Assembly (NCBI RefSeq): GCF_036195045.1
Contig: NZ_CP108100.1
Coordinates: 2,108,001 to 2,172,000 of the forward strand
Origin: Streptomyces sp. NBC_00236
Lineage (GTDB): Bacteria > Actinomycetota > Actinomycetes > Streptomycetales > Streptomycetaceae
DNA: 64,000 bases
Reading direction: 5' to 3'
Position numbers and translations under genes: made by a program. The notes beneath the pieces are model-generated. The model was not told the DNA's origin. It worked only from the letters and a program-made list of their open reading frames with translations, and did no database searches. Positions 52,590 through 61,541 of this stretch are shown one piece after another. Position 1 is the stretch's first letter. Each line of letters opens with the position of its first letter.

Positions 52590-53982
52590 GCCGTACCCGC
52601 AGCCGCTCCCCCAACGGGAGTCCGGCGGTGCCGCCCTCGATGCGGGCGACGATCGCGGGGTCGTCGATGTGGATGGTGCCGGTGGTCGGCTCCTGCTCCT
52701 TCACATCCACCACGTACGCGTCGAAGACCGTACCGACCCGGTCCTTGAGCAGCGCCGCCTCGACGAGGTCGACGCACTCGCGCTCCACCGTGTTGGCGCG
52801 CCGCGTCCCGTCCGCCATCTCCTTGGGCAGGGCGGGGAGTGCGGTCAGGACCCACTCGGGCGGATCACGGTCGGCGGCCGCCGCGACGCAGAGTTCGGAG
52901 GCGTACCGGTCGACGAGCCGGCGCAGCGGCGCGGTGCAGTGGGTGTAGAGGTCGGCGACGGCGGCGTGCACGGCAGGGGTGGGCAGTTCGCCGTGGTCGA
53001 AGACGGTGTAGCCGGCGCCGCGCAGCAACGTGGTGCAGTCCTGGAGGAAGGCGGCGTGGTTCGTCTTCCTCGGGTCGAGTGAGCGGACGACCTGCGCGTA
53101 CGGGACGTGGTGCGGCCAGTCGATGCGCAGGGCCTCGGCCGAGCGGCGCAGGCGGGCCACCGCGCCGTCGGGGGCGACCGGGAGCGTACGCAGGATGCCG
53201 GTACCGGATTCCTGCATCAGGCGGGCCGCCGCCATGCCGGTGAGCAGGGAGATCTGGGCGTTCCAGCCGTCGGCGGGGAGCGGGGCGCGGTAGTCGAGGC
53301 CGTAGCCGCCGTCGCGCTCGACGATCTCCTGTTCGGGCACGTCGAGGGAGATGCCGCCGCGGGCGATCTCCTGCTCCTCGCGCAGCGTACCGATGTCCTT
53401 GAGCAGGGCGAGGGACTCCTCGGCGGTGCCGGCGTCGATCTGCCGCTGCACGCCCGCGTAGTCGAGTTTGGCGCGGCTGCGTACGAGGGCCCGGCGTACC
53501 CGGGTGGTCTCGGTGCGGCCCTCGGCGTCGAGGTCGATCTCCCAGAGCACGGCGGGGCGGGTCTCGCCGGGCAGCAGGCTGGCTGCGCCCTCGGAGAGCG
53601 ATTCGGGGTGGAGCGGCACCTTGCCGTCGGGGAAGTACAGCGTGGTCACCCGGTGGTGGGCCTCGGTGTCGAGCGCGCCGCCGGGCCGGACGAACGCGGC
53701 GACATCGGCGATGGCGTAGTGCACGCGGTAGCCGTGGGGCCGGCGTTCCAGGTGCATGGCCTGGTCGAGGTCCGTGGAAGTGGGCGGGTCGATGGTGAGG
53801 AACGGCAGATCCGTGGCGTCCTCGTGCCCGGAGACCACCGGGTGGCGCGCCGCGTCGGCCGCTTCGTCGAGCACATCGGCCGGGAAGCCGTCGGGGACTC
53901 CGAGTTCGGTGCGCAGAGCGCGCAGGGCCGCCCGCAGCGGGGTGTCGGCTGCGCCGGTCATGTGGAGCTGGCGGCGGGGCAT
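52540..53982 (-). CDS. RNB-domain ribonuclease (RNase II/R family)
   Basis: 480 residues, essentially the RNB catalytic domain. Active-site acidic residues lie in ATDLPFLTIDPPTSTDLDQA, with the typical HYAIADVAAFV, LYFPDGKVPLHP and SLLPGETRPAV following, and YTHCTAPLRRLVDR near the end. N-terminal cold-shock domains are absent and the C-terminal S1-like part is short, so it is a reduced form common in actinobacteria. It degrades RNA 3' to 5'. ATG 53982 or 53961 may serve. Confidence 0.92.
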   Translation of the reverse strand: MPRRQLHMTGAADTPLRAALRALRTELGVPDGFPADVLDEAADAARHPVVSGHEDATDLPFLTIDPPTSTDLDQAMHLERRPHGYRVHYAIADVAAFVRPGGALDTEAHHRVTTLYFPDGKVPLHPESLSEGAASLLPGETRPAVLWEIDLDAEGRTETTRVRRALVRSRAKLDYAGVQRQIDAGTAEESLALLKDIGTLREEQEIARGGISLDVPEQEIVERDGGYGLDYRAPLPADGWNAQISLLTGMAAARLMQESGTGILRTLPVAPDGAVARLRRSAEALRIDWPHHVPYAQVVRSLDPRKTNHAAFLQDCTTLLRGAGYTVFDHGELPTPAVHAAVADLYTHCTAPLRRLVDRYASELCVAAAADRDPPEWVLTALPALPKEMADGTRRANTVERECVDLVEAALLKDRVGTVFDAYVVDVKEQEPTTGTIHIDDPAIVARIEGGTAGLPLGERLRVRLTQADPGSSKVLFAPA

Positions 53983-54130
53983 GGACCGAGCGTATGGCGG
54001 GGCGGGTCGGGCGGCATCCCGGGTGGCGGAGGGGCGGTCGCCGGTTCCCCGTACGCTGACGTGAGGGGCTGCCACCACGTGGTACGAACCGGCCCGGGCC
54101 CCGTATCCGTACGTACGAAGGAGAACCGCC

Positions 54131-54931
54131 GTGCTCGTGCTGTTGCCGCCCTCCGAAGGAAAGGCCGCCTCGGGGCGCGGAGCACCCCTGAAGCCCGAGT
54201 CGCTCTCGCTGCCGGGTCTGGCCGGGGCGCGGGCCGCCGTGCTGGACGGGCTGGTGGAGCTGTGCGCGGCGGACGAGGAGAAGGCCCGCGTGGTGCTGGG
54301 GCTCAGCGAGGGGCTGCGGGGCGAGGTCGCGAAGAACCTCGAACTGCGGACCGCGGGTGCGCGTCCGGCCGGCGAGCTCTACACGGGGGTGCTGTACGAC
54401 GCGCTGGACCTGGCGTCCCTGGACGCGGCGGCCCGCCGCCGGGCCGGGAAGTCACTGTTGGTGTTCTCCGGGCTGTGGGGTGCGGTGCGGGTGGGCGACC
54501 GGATCCCGCCGTACCGCTGCGCGATGGGGGTGAAGCTGCCGGGGCTGGGGGCGCTCGGGGCGTTCTGGCGCGAGCCGATGGCGGAGGTCATGCCGGAGGC
54601 GGCCGGGGAGGGTCTGGTGCTGGACCTGCGGTCGTCCGCCTACACCGCGGCGTGGAAGCCGAAGGGCGCGGTGGCGGAGCGCACCGCGAGCGTGCGGGTG
54701 CTGCACTCCCAGCTGGTGGACGGGGTGGAGAAGCGGTCGGTGGTCAGCCACTTCAACAAGGCGACGAAGGGGCGGATGGTCCGCGACCTGCTGCAGGCGG
54801 GTGCCCGGCCGAAGGGTCCGGCGGAGCTGGTGTCGGTCCTGCGGGACCTGGGTTACGTGGTGGAGGCCGAGGCACCCGCACGCTCCGGGCGGACGTGGGA
54901 GCTCGATGTGGTGGTGACGGAGATCCACTGA
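54131..54931 (+). CDS. yaaA: YaaA-like peroxide stress protein
   Basis: 266 residues, UPF0246/YaaA family. Motifs: MLVLLPPSEGKAASG, LYTGVLYDALDL, LLVFSGLWGAVRVGDRIPPY, VLDLRSSAYTAAW, and the terminal SHFNKATKGRMVRDLL. E. coli YaaA lowers free iron during peroxide stress and binds DNA. AAGGAGA before the GTG at 54131 fixes the start. Divergent from the RNB gene, 148 bp apart. Confidence 0.93.
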   Translation: MLVLLPPSEGKAASGRGAPLKPESLSLPGLAGARAAVLDGLVELCAADEEKARVVLGLSEGLRGEVAKNLELRTAGARPAGELYTGVLYDALDLASLDAAARRRAGKSLLVFSGLWGAVRVGDRIPPYRCAMGVKLPGLGALGAFWREPMAEVMPEAAGEGLVLDLRSSAYTAAWKPKGAVAERTASVRVLHSQLVDGVEKRSVVSHFNKATKGRMVRDLLQAGARPKGPAELVSVLRDLGYVVEAEAPARSGRTWELDVVVTEIH

Positions 54932-54953
54932 CCGACGGACGCCCGTTGCATCA

Positions 54954-54973
54954 TGCGCAACGCTCGTTGCGTA
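54954..54973 (+). promoter_or_regulatory. Operator-like inverted repeat before the aldolase gene
   Basis: TGCGCAACG-CT-CGTTGCGTA: 9-bp arms with one mismatch, and a further TTGCATCATGCGCAA match overlapping on the left. It lies 30 bp before the aldolase start. The TTGC...GCAA form fits IclR-family operators in Streptomyces. Confidence 0.55.
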
Positions 54974-55002
54974 CGATGTGGCACCGGTGCAGGATGAGGG
55001 AC

Positions 55003-55623
55003 ATGACCTCCTCCGTACTGGACCTTGCCCCCGTCATGCCCGTCGTCGTGCTGGAGGACGCCGCCGACGCGGTGCCGCTCGCCCGGGCCCTGGTCGCGGG
55101 CGGGCTTCCGGCCATCGAGGTGACGCTGCGGACCGCCGCCGCCCTGGACGCCATCAGGGCGATCGCGGCGGAGGTTCCGGACGCGGTGGTCGGCGCCGGC
55201 ACGGTGATCTCGGCGCAGAACGTCTCGGACACCATGGCCGCGGGCGCCCGGTTCCTGGTGAGCCCCGGCTGGACGGACACGCTGCTGGACGCGATGAAGG
55301 CGTCGGGATTGCCGTTCCTGCCGGGGGTCTCGACGACGTCCGAAGTGGTCGCGCTGCTGGAGCGCGGGGTCACCGACATGAAGTTCTTCCCGGCGGAGGC
55401 GGCGGGGGGCACGGCCTACCTCAAGGCGCTGTCCGCCCCACTCCCCCAGGCCAGGTTCTGCCCGACCGGCGGCATCTCCCTCACCTCGGCCCCCTCCTAC
55501 CTGGCCCTGCCGAACGTCGGCTGTGTGGGCGGCAGTTGGATGGTCCCCGGTGACGCGGTGGCGGCCCGGGACTGGTCCCGGGTGGAGCGCCTGGCCGCCG
55601 AGGCGTCGGCGCTGCGCGGCTGA
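55003..55623 (+). CDS. eda: 2-dehydro-3-deoxyphosphogluconate (KDPG) aldolase
   Basis: 206 residues, (beta/alpha)8 barrel. It cleaves KDPG to pyruvate and glyceraldehyde-3-phosphate. Motifs: [27 protein letters not shown] (catalytic Glu), [19 protein letters not shown], the Schiff-base Lys in [11 protein letters not shown], and [11 protein letters not shown] 55003 has GAGGG upstream; one nine bases earlier is possible. No edd is adjacent. Regulation by the inverted repeat at 54954 is likely. Confidence 0.95.
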   Translation: MTSSVLDLAPVMPVVVLEDAADAVPLARALVAGGLPAIEVTLRTAAALDAIRAIAAEVPDAVVGAGTVISAQNVSDTMAAGARFLVSPGWTDTLLDAMKASGLPFLPGVSTTSEVVALLERGVTDMKFFPAEAAGGTAYLKALSAPLPQARFCPTGGISLTSAPSYLALPNVGCVGGSWMVPGDAVAARDWSRVERLAAEASALRG

Positions 55624-55753
55624 ACGCCACGAAGTCGTGCGGTTGCGCGTGCATGCTCCCCGGCTGCCGGGGCACGAGACCCTCAGGGACACGTGACCCG
55701 GCCTCCGGGTGACCCGGGTTCCGGCAGGCAATCCCCCGGCCTCCCGGAACCGC

Positions 55754-55791
55754 CTCGGCCCCGTCGGCCTCCCCCCGCCGACGGGGCCGAG
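55754..55791. terminator. Strong bidirectional terminator
   Basis: Perfect 15-bp stem CTCGGCCCCGTCGGC (55754-55768) with its complement (55777-55791), between the convergent eda and RNase HI/phosphatase genes. Confidence 0.85.
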
Positions 55792-55795
55792 TGCT

Positions 55796-55902
55796 GTCCG
55801 GAGGCCTCGGGGGCGGTCAACCGGCGGCGCGTCCGGGGACCTCGGAAGCGGTCAACCGACGGCGCGTCCGGGGACCTCGGAGACGGTCAACCGGCGGCGC
55901 GG
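55796..55902. repeat. 35-bp tandem repeat, three copies
   Basis: The phrase CGGTCAACCG(G/A)CGGCGCG recurs at 55814, 55849 and 55884, an exact 35-bp period, with GTCCGGGGACCTCGGA between; a diverged partial copy (GTCCGGAGGCCTCGG) precedes. It lies between the terminator and the fusion gene's stop and codes for nothing apparent. Confidence 0.85.
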
Positions 55903-55911
55903 CCGACCGCC

Positions 55912-57195
55912 TTACCGCAGGTGGGACGTGTCGTTCAGCAGCCGTACGGAGGCGTTGCCGTCCGCGTAGTAGGCCACGGCCGACACGGAGGCCGCCGAGA
56001 GCTCCATCCGGAACAGCGACTCCGGCGGTGCGCCCAGCGCCAGCCGGACGAGGGTCTTGATGGGCGTGACGTGCGTGACCAACAGGACCGTACGGCCTGC
56101 GTAGCGGCTGACGAGGCGGTCACGGGTGGCGGCGACGCGGCGGGCCACCTCGGCGAAGCTCTCGCCGCCTCCGGTGGGGGCCGCCTTCGCGGAGGCGAGC
56201 CAGGCGTCCAGATCGGCGCCGTACCGCTCCCTGACCTCACCGAACGTCAGGCCCTCCCAGACACCGAAGTCCGTCTCGCGCAGCCCGTCCTCGATCCGGA
56301 CCTCCAGACCCAGCCGGGCGGCGACGGCGCCGGCCGTCTCGCGGCAGCGGCGCAGCGGGGAGCTGACGATCTCCTGCACCGTCCCCCGGGCCGCGAAGGC
56401 CTCGGCGGCGTGCTCGGCCTGCCCGCGGCCGACGGCGGAGAGCTCGGGGTCGGTGCCGCCGCTTCCGGAGAACCGCTTCTCCGGAGTGAGGGCGGTCTCG
56501 CCGTGGCGGAGCAGCACGAAGGTGGCGGGTGCGCCGAGGTCCGGGGCGGCGCCCCAGCCGACCTGCGGGGTGGCCGTGGCGGAGGGGGCGGGACGGTTCA
56601 GCTCCCCGGAGGCCGCGGGGCGGTTCAGCGCCGCCCGTGCCCTGGCCGCACCGGCCGCCGCGTCGCCGGGCGGTCCGGAGACCGGCGGGAGAGCGGCGGC
56701 CACCGAGGACCTCGGGCTGTCGAGGTCTGCCGTCGAGGACGACGGCTCCCACTGCCTGCCGCGCTTGCCCGCGTCCATCGCCTCGTTGGCGAGCCGGTCC
56801 GCGTGCTTGTTCTTCTCGCGCGGGATCCACTCGTAGGTGACGGCGGAGGCGGGCAGGATGCGCGCCGCCTCGGCCGCGAGCGGCTTCATGTCCGGGTGCT
56901 TGATCTTCCAGCGGCCCGACATCTGTTCCACGACCAGCTTGGAGTCCATCCGGACGTGCACCCGCGGCCCGCCGTCGGCCGGGGCGTCCGGCACCAGCGC
57001 CTTCGCGGCCCGGAGTCCGGCGATGAGGCCCTTGTACTCGGCGACGTTGTTCGTCGCGACGCCGATGTACTCGGCGGCCTCGGCCAGCGTCTCCCCGGTC
57101 GCCGGGTCGATGACGACCGCGCCGTAACCGGCGGGCCCCGGGTTGCCCCGGGAGCCTCCGTCGGCCTCGACGACGAACCGGCGCGGCTGCGTCAT
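55912..57195 (-). CDS. Bifunctional RNase HI/acid phosphatase
   Basis: 427 residues. N-terminal RNase HI domain (about 1-145) with its acidic residues in VVEADGGSRGNPGPAGYG, NNVAEYKGLIAGL, VRMDSKLVV and KNKHADRLANEA. A Ser/Ala/Pro-rich linker (about 150-220) follows, then a histidine-phosphatase domain (about 225-427) with FVLLRHGET, SSPLRRCRETA and LVTHVTPIK. The fusion is known in actinobacteria, where the second domain resembles alpha-ribazole phosphatase (CobC), linking RNA-hybrid removal and cobalamin assembly in one chain. Its stop overlaps nothing; its ATG meets the zinc-ribbon gene's stop at 57195. Confidence 0.95.
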   Translation of the reverse strand: MTQPRRFVVEADGGSRGNPGPAGYGAVVIDPATGETLAEAAEYIGVATNNVAEYKGLIAGLRAAKALVPDAPADGGPRVHVRMDSKLVVEQMSGRWKIKHPDMKPLAAEAARILPASAVTYEWIPREKNKHADRLANEAMDAGKRGRQWEPSSSTADLDSPRSSVAAALPPVSGPPGDAAAGAARARAALNRPAASGELNRPAPSATATPQVGWGAAPDLGAPATFVLLRHGETALTPEKRFSGSGGTDPELSAVGRGQAEHAAEAFAARGTVQEIVSSPLRRCRETAGAVAARLGLEVRIEDGLRETDFGVWEGLTFGEVRERYGADLDAWLASAKAAPTGGGESFAEVARRVAATRDRLVSRYAGRTVLLVTHVTPIKTLVRLALGAPPESLFRMELSAASVSAVAYYADGNASVRLLNDTSHLR

Positions 57196-57938
57196 TACAG
57201 GCCCGAGTCCGAGGTGCGGACCAGGATGCGGTGGCAGTTCTCGCAGCGCAGCACCGTGTCGGGGGACGCGGCCTTCACGTCGTTGACCTCGGTGATGTTG
57301 AGCTCGAGACGGCAGCCCTCGCAGCGGCGCTGGTAGAGGCGGGCGGCGCCCACCCCGCCCTGCTGGGCGCGGAGCTTGTCGTACAGCTTGAGCAGGTCCG
57401 CGGGGACGGAGCCGGCGACGACCTCGCGCTCCTTGGTGACCGTCGCGGTCTCCGTGTCGATCTCCTGGGTCGCGGCGTCCCGGCGGGCGGTGGCGTCGTC
57501 GACCTTGGCCTGCACGGCGGAGACCCGGTCGGTCAGCTCGGCGACCCGCTCCTGGGCGGACTCGCGGCGCTCCATGACCTCGAGGACGACGTCCTCCAGG
57601 TCACCCTGGCGCTTGGCGAGGGAGACGATCTCGCGCTGGAGGCTCTCCAGGTCCTTGGGCGAGGTGACCGCGCCGGAGTCCAGGCGCTGCTGGTCGCGGG
57701 CGGCGCGCTGGCGCACCTGGTCGACGTCGTGCTCCGCCTTGGTCTGCTCGCGGGCGGTGTCGCTCTCCTCGGTCGTCGAGGCGACGAGGAGGTCACGGAG
57801 CTGGGCGAGGTCGGCCGTGAGCGACTCGATCTCGGCGTGCTCGGGCAGGGAGTTGCGCCGGTGCGCAAGCTGGGAGAGGCGCTGGTCGAGGGCCTGGACG
57901 TCGAGGAGTCGGATCTGGTCGGCGGGCGCGGCGTTCAG
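57195..57938 (-). CDS. Coiled-coil zinc-ribbon protein (CT398-like)
   Basis: 247 residues. A long coiled coil (about 8-190, ending near GSVPADLLKLYDKLR) precedes a C-terminal C4 zinc ribbon with CEGC and CENC pairs. Such proteins are structural or RNA/DNA-associated; the function is unclear. Homology begins at NAAPADQIRLLDVQALD, directly after a CTG whose last two bases overlap the Nif3 stop (CTGA), with GGAG seven bases upstream. Related genes normally start with GTG or ATG here, so this appears to be a CTG start. It overlaps Nif3 upstream and touches the fusion gene downstream: one operon. Confidence 0.88.
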   Translation of the reverse strand: MNAAPADQIRLLDVQALDQRLSQLAHRRNSLPEHAEIESLTADLAQLRDLLVASTTEESDTAREQTKAEHDVDQVRQRAARDQQRLDSGAVTSPKDLESLQREIVSLAKRQGDLEDVVLEVMERRESAQERVAELTDRVSAVQAKVDDATARRDAATQEIDTETATVTKEREVVAGSVPADLLKLYDKLRAQQGGVGAARLYQRRCEGCRLELNITEVNDVKAASPDTVLRCENCHRILVRTSDSGL

Positions 57939-58771
57939 TTGGGGGCTCCAGAAGAGTGGTGGGTGGTCCAGGGGTCGGTGACCTGCTTCGAGACGTGGAC
58001 CCGCAGGTCCCATCCGTGGCGGTCGGAAATCGCGTCGAGCTGTGCGGCGGCCTGTTCGCACCACGGCCACTCGGTGGCCCAGTGTGCGGCATCGACCAGG
58101 CCGAGCGACGAGTGCTGGACGGCCTCGGAGGCCGGGTGGTGGCGCAGGTCCGCGGTGAGGAAGGCGTCGACCCCGGCGGCGCGCACCGCGTCGAAGAGGC
58201 TGTCGCCCGATCCGCCGCTCACGGCGACGGTCCGCACGAGGGCCTCCGGGTCGCCCGCCAGGCGGATGCCCTGCGCGGTCGCGGGCAGCCGGGCTGCGGC
58301 GCGGGCGGCGAAGGCGCCGAGGGTCTCGGGGTGGTCGAGCGTGCAGATCCGGCCGAGGCCGCGACGGCCCGCGGGGTCGGTGGGGTCCGGGACGAGGGGC
58401 CGCTCGATGCGCAGGTCGAGGGCGCCGGCCAGGGCGTCGGAGACGCCGGGGTCCGCGGAGTCCGCGTTGGTGTGGGCCACGTGCAGGGCGACGTCGTGCT
58501 TGATGAGGGTGTGCACGACCCGGCCCTTGAAGGTGCCGGCCGCGACCGTCGTCGTACCGCGCAGATAGAGCGGGTGGTGGGTGACGATCAGCTGGGCGCC
58601 GAGCTTCAGCGCCTCGTCCGCGATCTCCTGTACGGGGTCGACGGCGAAGAGCACGCGGTCGACCCCGGCGTCCGGGTCACCGCAGACGGTGCCGACCGCG
58701 TCCCATCCTTCGGCCCGCTCGGGCGGCCACAGGGCGTCGAGCTCGGCGATGACTTCAGACAGACGGGGCAC
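57935..58771 (-). CDS. Nif3-like dinuclear metal centre protein
   Basis: 278 residues of the NIF3/YbgI family. Metal ligands in LIVTHHPLYLRG, VAHTNADSADPGVSDALA, and the C-terminal HWATEW. Central VAVSGGSGDSLFDAVRAAGV is family-typical. Its function is debated (a hydrolase, possibly GTP cyclohydrolase-like). GTG 58771 is the probable start; no strong ribosome binding site. It is first in the operon Nif3, zinc-ribbon protein, RNase HI/phosphatase. Confidence 0.9.
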   Translation of the reverse strand: MPRLSEVIAELDALWPPERAEGWDAVGTVCGDPDAGVDRVLFAVDPVQEIADEALKLGAQLIVTHHPLYLRGTTTVAAGTFKGRVVHTLIKHDVALHVAHTNADSADPGVSDALAGALDLRIERPLVPDPTDPAGRRGLGRICTLDHPETLGAFAARAAARLPATAQGIRLAGDPEALVRTVAVSGGSGDSLFDAVRAAGVDAFLTADLRHHPASEAVQHSSLGLVDAAHWATEWPWCEQAAAQLDAISDRHGWDLRVHVSKQVTDPWTTHHSSGAPN

Positions 58772-58856
58772 GGAGGAAAGGCTACCTGGCCTCCGTGCCC
58801 CGGGGAGCATGGCCGGTGCGACCCGTGAGGACGGTGCGACGGCCGGTCATGAATCG

Positions 58857-59900
58857 TTACTTCACGAGGTCCGCACGCAGGTCGTCGAGGACCAGGTCGG
58901 CGGCCGTGACGCCGAGGCCCAGGTACCAGGTCTCGTCGGACACGTTCTTCGCCCGGCCTTCCTTGACGGCCTTGAGGTTCTTCCACAGCGGGTTGGCCTG
59001 GGTGGTGTCGCGCTTGGTGGCCTTCACGTCGCCGTAGACACCGGTGAAGATCCAGTCGGCGTCCGCCTCGTCGATCTTCTCCGGGCTGATCTCCGCGGCG
59101 AGCTCGTCGATCTGCTGGTTCTCGGGCCGCGGCAGGCCGGCGTCGTCGAGGATGGTGCCGATGAAGGAGGCCTTGGCGTAGAGGCGGATCTTGTCCGGCA
59201 GGTAGCGGACCATGGAGATGACCGGCTTCTTCGGGCCGATGTCCTCGCCGAGCTTCTTCGCGTTCGCCTCGTAGGCGCCGAGCGCCGACTTCGCCTTGGC
59301 GGTCTTGTCGAGCGCCGCGGCGTTGAGGAGGTAGTTCTCCTTCCAGGTGAAGCCCGGACGGATGGAGAACACGGTCGGCGCGATCTTCGACAGCTCGTCG
59401 TACTTGTCCGCGGCGCGCAGCTGGCTGCCGAGGATCAGGTCCGGCTTGAGTCCGGCGATCGCCTCAAGGTTGAGGTTGTTGATCGTGCCGACGTTCTTCG
59501 GGTCGCCCGCGTCCTTCTTGAGGTACGACGGGATCGCCGCGTCACCCTCGGAGGGGGCGTAGCCCACCGGCTTCACACCCAGCGAGACGACGTTGTCGAA
59601 CTCGCCGACGTCGAGGACGACGACCCGCTTGGGCGCCGCCTTGAGCTCGGTCTTGCCCATGGCATGCGTGATGGTGCGGGGGAAGGTGCCCGCCGGGGCG
59701 TCGGTGCCGTACCCGGCGGTCTTCTTCGCCGCGTCACCGAAGTCCTTGCCGCCGGTCGCGACCGCGGCCTTCTTGTCGCCGCCGGCCTCGGAGGTGCCCG
59801 AGGCGCCGGACCCGCCGTCATCGCTCCCGCAGGCCGACAGGGAGAGGGCGGCCACTACGGCCAGGCCGACTGCGGCAGTGCCGCGGCGACGAAGGGACAT
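58857..59900 (-). CDS. Siderophore ABC transporter substrate-binding lipoprotein
   Basis: 347 residues. Signal with lipobox (LSLSAC), a low-complexity linker, then a FecB/FhuD-type class III binding fold (PKRVVVLDVGEFDNVVSLG, NLEAIAGLKPDLILGSQ, linking helix, VISMVRYLPDKIRLYAKASF). It should bind a ferric siderophore outside the membrane. GGAG precedes ATG 59900. An iron box lies 35 bp upstream. No permease or ATPase gene is adjacent, so it must share those of another system. Confidence 0.93.
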   Translation of the reverse strand: MSLRRRGTAAVGLAVVAALSLSACGSDDGGSGASGTSEAGGDKKAAVATGGKDFGDAAKKTAGYGTDAPAGTFPRTITHAMGKTELKAAPKRVVVLDVGEFDNVVSLGVKPVGYAPSEGDAAIPSYLKKDAGDPKNVGTINNLNLEAIAGLKPDLILGSQLRAADKYDELSKIAPTVFSIRPGFTWKENYLLNAAALDKTAKAKSALGAYEANAKKLGEDIGPKKPVISMVRYLPDKIRLYAKASFIGTILDDAGLPRPENQQIDELAAEISPEKIDEADADWIFTGVYGDVKATKRDTTQANPLWKNLKAVKEGRAKNVSDETWYLGLGVTAADLVLDDLRADLVK

Positions 59901-59934
59901 CACTTGCTCCAGTCGAGATGCTCACAGGTAACAC

Positions 59935-59953
59935 TTAGGAATGCCTAACCTTA
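59935..59953 (-). promoter_or_regulatory. Iron box (DmdR/IdeR operator)
   Basis: On the minus strand TAAGGTTAGGCATTCCTAA, 15 of 19 matches to TTAGGTTAGGCTCACCTAA, 35 bp before the siderophore-binding lipoprotein start. Confidence 0.82.
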
Positions 59954-60097
59954 GACACTCACATCAGTCACAGCACAGCCACCCCCACCTCCTCAGGCGA
60001 ATCCGGGCATCACCACCCTTATGTGTGAAGAGGTGAGGCTCGTGTTGTTCGGCAGCAAGTGCGAAAACTAGCTTCGGTTGCCGGAGGTGACGAGTCG

Positions 60098-61420
60098 ATG
60101 ACTGCCTGTGCCATCGAGGACGAGACCGCTGAGGCGGCCGGAACCGGCGAGACGGTGGAGCCGGAGTCCGACGAGCCGGACGGAGCCGAGGAGGCACCGG
60201 ACCCGGCCGGGGGCGCGGCGGAGCTGCCTGAGCCGCTGGGGCCGGCCCCTGGCGAAACGGTCCTGCCCATGCCTGCCCCCTTGCTCGTGCCCGCACCCGT
60301 ACCCGCGCTCACACTCACGGCCGACGGCGCCTACGCGGCACGGCTCACGGCCGCCCGTGACGCCGCCGCGGGGGCGGAGACCGCCTGGTACGCGGAGCGC
60401 TGGACGCTGGACGGCCCCGAGCCGTACGCCGTGCCGCTCCCGCTGGACCAGCCGGAGGAGGCCTGCTCGCAGGTGCTGCCGCTGGCCGACGGGCGGGTCC
60501 TGATCCGGCGCCGGGTCGCGGACCGCCACACCTTCTCGCTGCTCTACCCGACCGGGCCCGGCACCGGCGAACTCCCGCTGGGCGCCGTCGAATGCGCCGA
60601 GCTGACCCTGCTGCCGCCCTCACCGGACGGCGTCAGCGCGTACGCCCTGTCCACCGGTGCGTCCTCGACCGGGCTCTGGCGCGTGGCGGGTGGCGCCTTC
60701 GGTCCGGAACACCTCGCGGACCTGCCGGGACGCTGCTCCGGCGGGGTTTGGCTGGACCGGGCGGGCCGGCTGCTGGCCCTGGACCGGGAACCAGCGGGCG
60801 GCGGCCCGGTCAAGGCGGTCGCGGTGGACCTGGGGCGGGGCGCCGAGATGACCCCCCTGCTCCAGATCGCACCGGACAGCAACGACCGGCTGCTGCTCGC
60901 CGATCCGGACAGCGGTCTGCTGCTGATCCGCTCCGACGCGCCGGGACACGACCGGCTCGGCTGGGGCGTGCTGGGAAGTTGCCTCCCGGTGCGCTTCCCG
61001 GAGTGCCTGCGGCTGCCGGATGTCGCCGTGACACCGTTCGCCGTGCAGCCGGGGCAGATGCTGATGCCGGAGAGCTGCGCGGTGGCCCTGCGGATCGACG
61101 GGGCGGCAGGCAGCTGGGCCGGCATCTGGCGCCCGTCGGGCCGTCGGCTGCACCAGCTCGCCGCGCCCGAGGGCTGGCTGGCCGGCAGCGGGTCCTGGTC
61201 GCGCGACGGCGTACTGGGTCTGCCGTACGCGAACGCGGACACGGCCTGCGCCGTGGCGCTCCTGACGGCCCCCTCCGACCTGGAGCCCTCCGCTGAAACG
61301 GCCCCGGCGGGCTGCGCGGAAAGCGGTACGCAACCCTCCGCCGCCGTCACGCATCCTCCTGTGTGCAGACCCGTTCCCCTGGGGCAGGCGCCCCTCATGC
61401 GGCGTACGGCGTCTGACTAG
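60098..61420 (+). CDS. Beta-propeller-like hypothetical protein
   Basis: 440 residues, no signal peptide. An acidic, Pro-rich N-terminus (about 1-65) is followed by repeated beta-rich blades with spaced GxWRVAGG, VWLDRAGRLLALD and GIWRPSGRRLHQL elements, as in WD40/kelch-like propellers. No catalytic residues stand out. CGGAGG ten bases upstream supports ATG 60098. Divergent from the siderophore-binding gene; the iron box is nearer that gene. Conserved-looking but unnamed. Confidence 0.75.
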   Translation: MTACAIEDETAEAAGTGETVEPESDEPDGAEEAPDPAGGAAELPEPLGPAPGETVLPMPAPLLVPAPVPALTLTADGAYAARLTAARDAAAGAETAWYAERWTLDGPEPYAVPLPLDQPEEACSQVLPLADGRVLIRRRVADRHTFSLLYPTGPGTGELPLGAVECAELTLLPPSPDGVSAYALSTGASSTGLWRVAGGAFGPEHLADLPGRCSGGVWLDRAGRLLALDREPAGGGPVKAVAVDLGRGAEMTPLLQIAPDSNDRLLLADPDSGLLLIRSDAPGHDRLGWGVLGSCLPVRFPECLRLPDVAVTPFAVQPGQMLMPESCAVALRIDGAAGSWAGIWRPSGRRLHQLAAPEGWLAGSGSWSRDGVLGLPYANADTACAVALLTAPSDLEPSAETAPAGCAESGTQPSAAVTHPPVCRPVPLGQAPLMRRTASD

Positions 61421-61541
61421 AGTTGAGGCGGGGATCTCACGCAATCGCGCACCGCGGTCGCCGACGGTGACCGTTCCCGGGCGGTGGCGCGAGGGCCCCG
61501 GAGACCAACACGTAAGCGATCACAACGGGGTGACTTCCCAG

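Noticed and set aside
53107..55002. Plus-strand frame continuous with eda from 53107
   Set aside because: Upstream part is antisense to the RNB gene and out of frame with yaaA; eda homology begins at ATG 55003.
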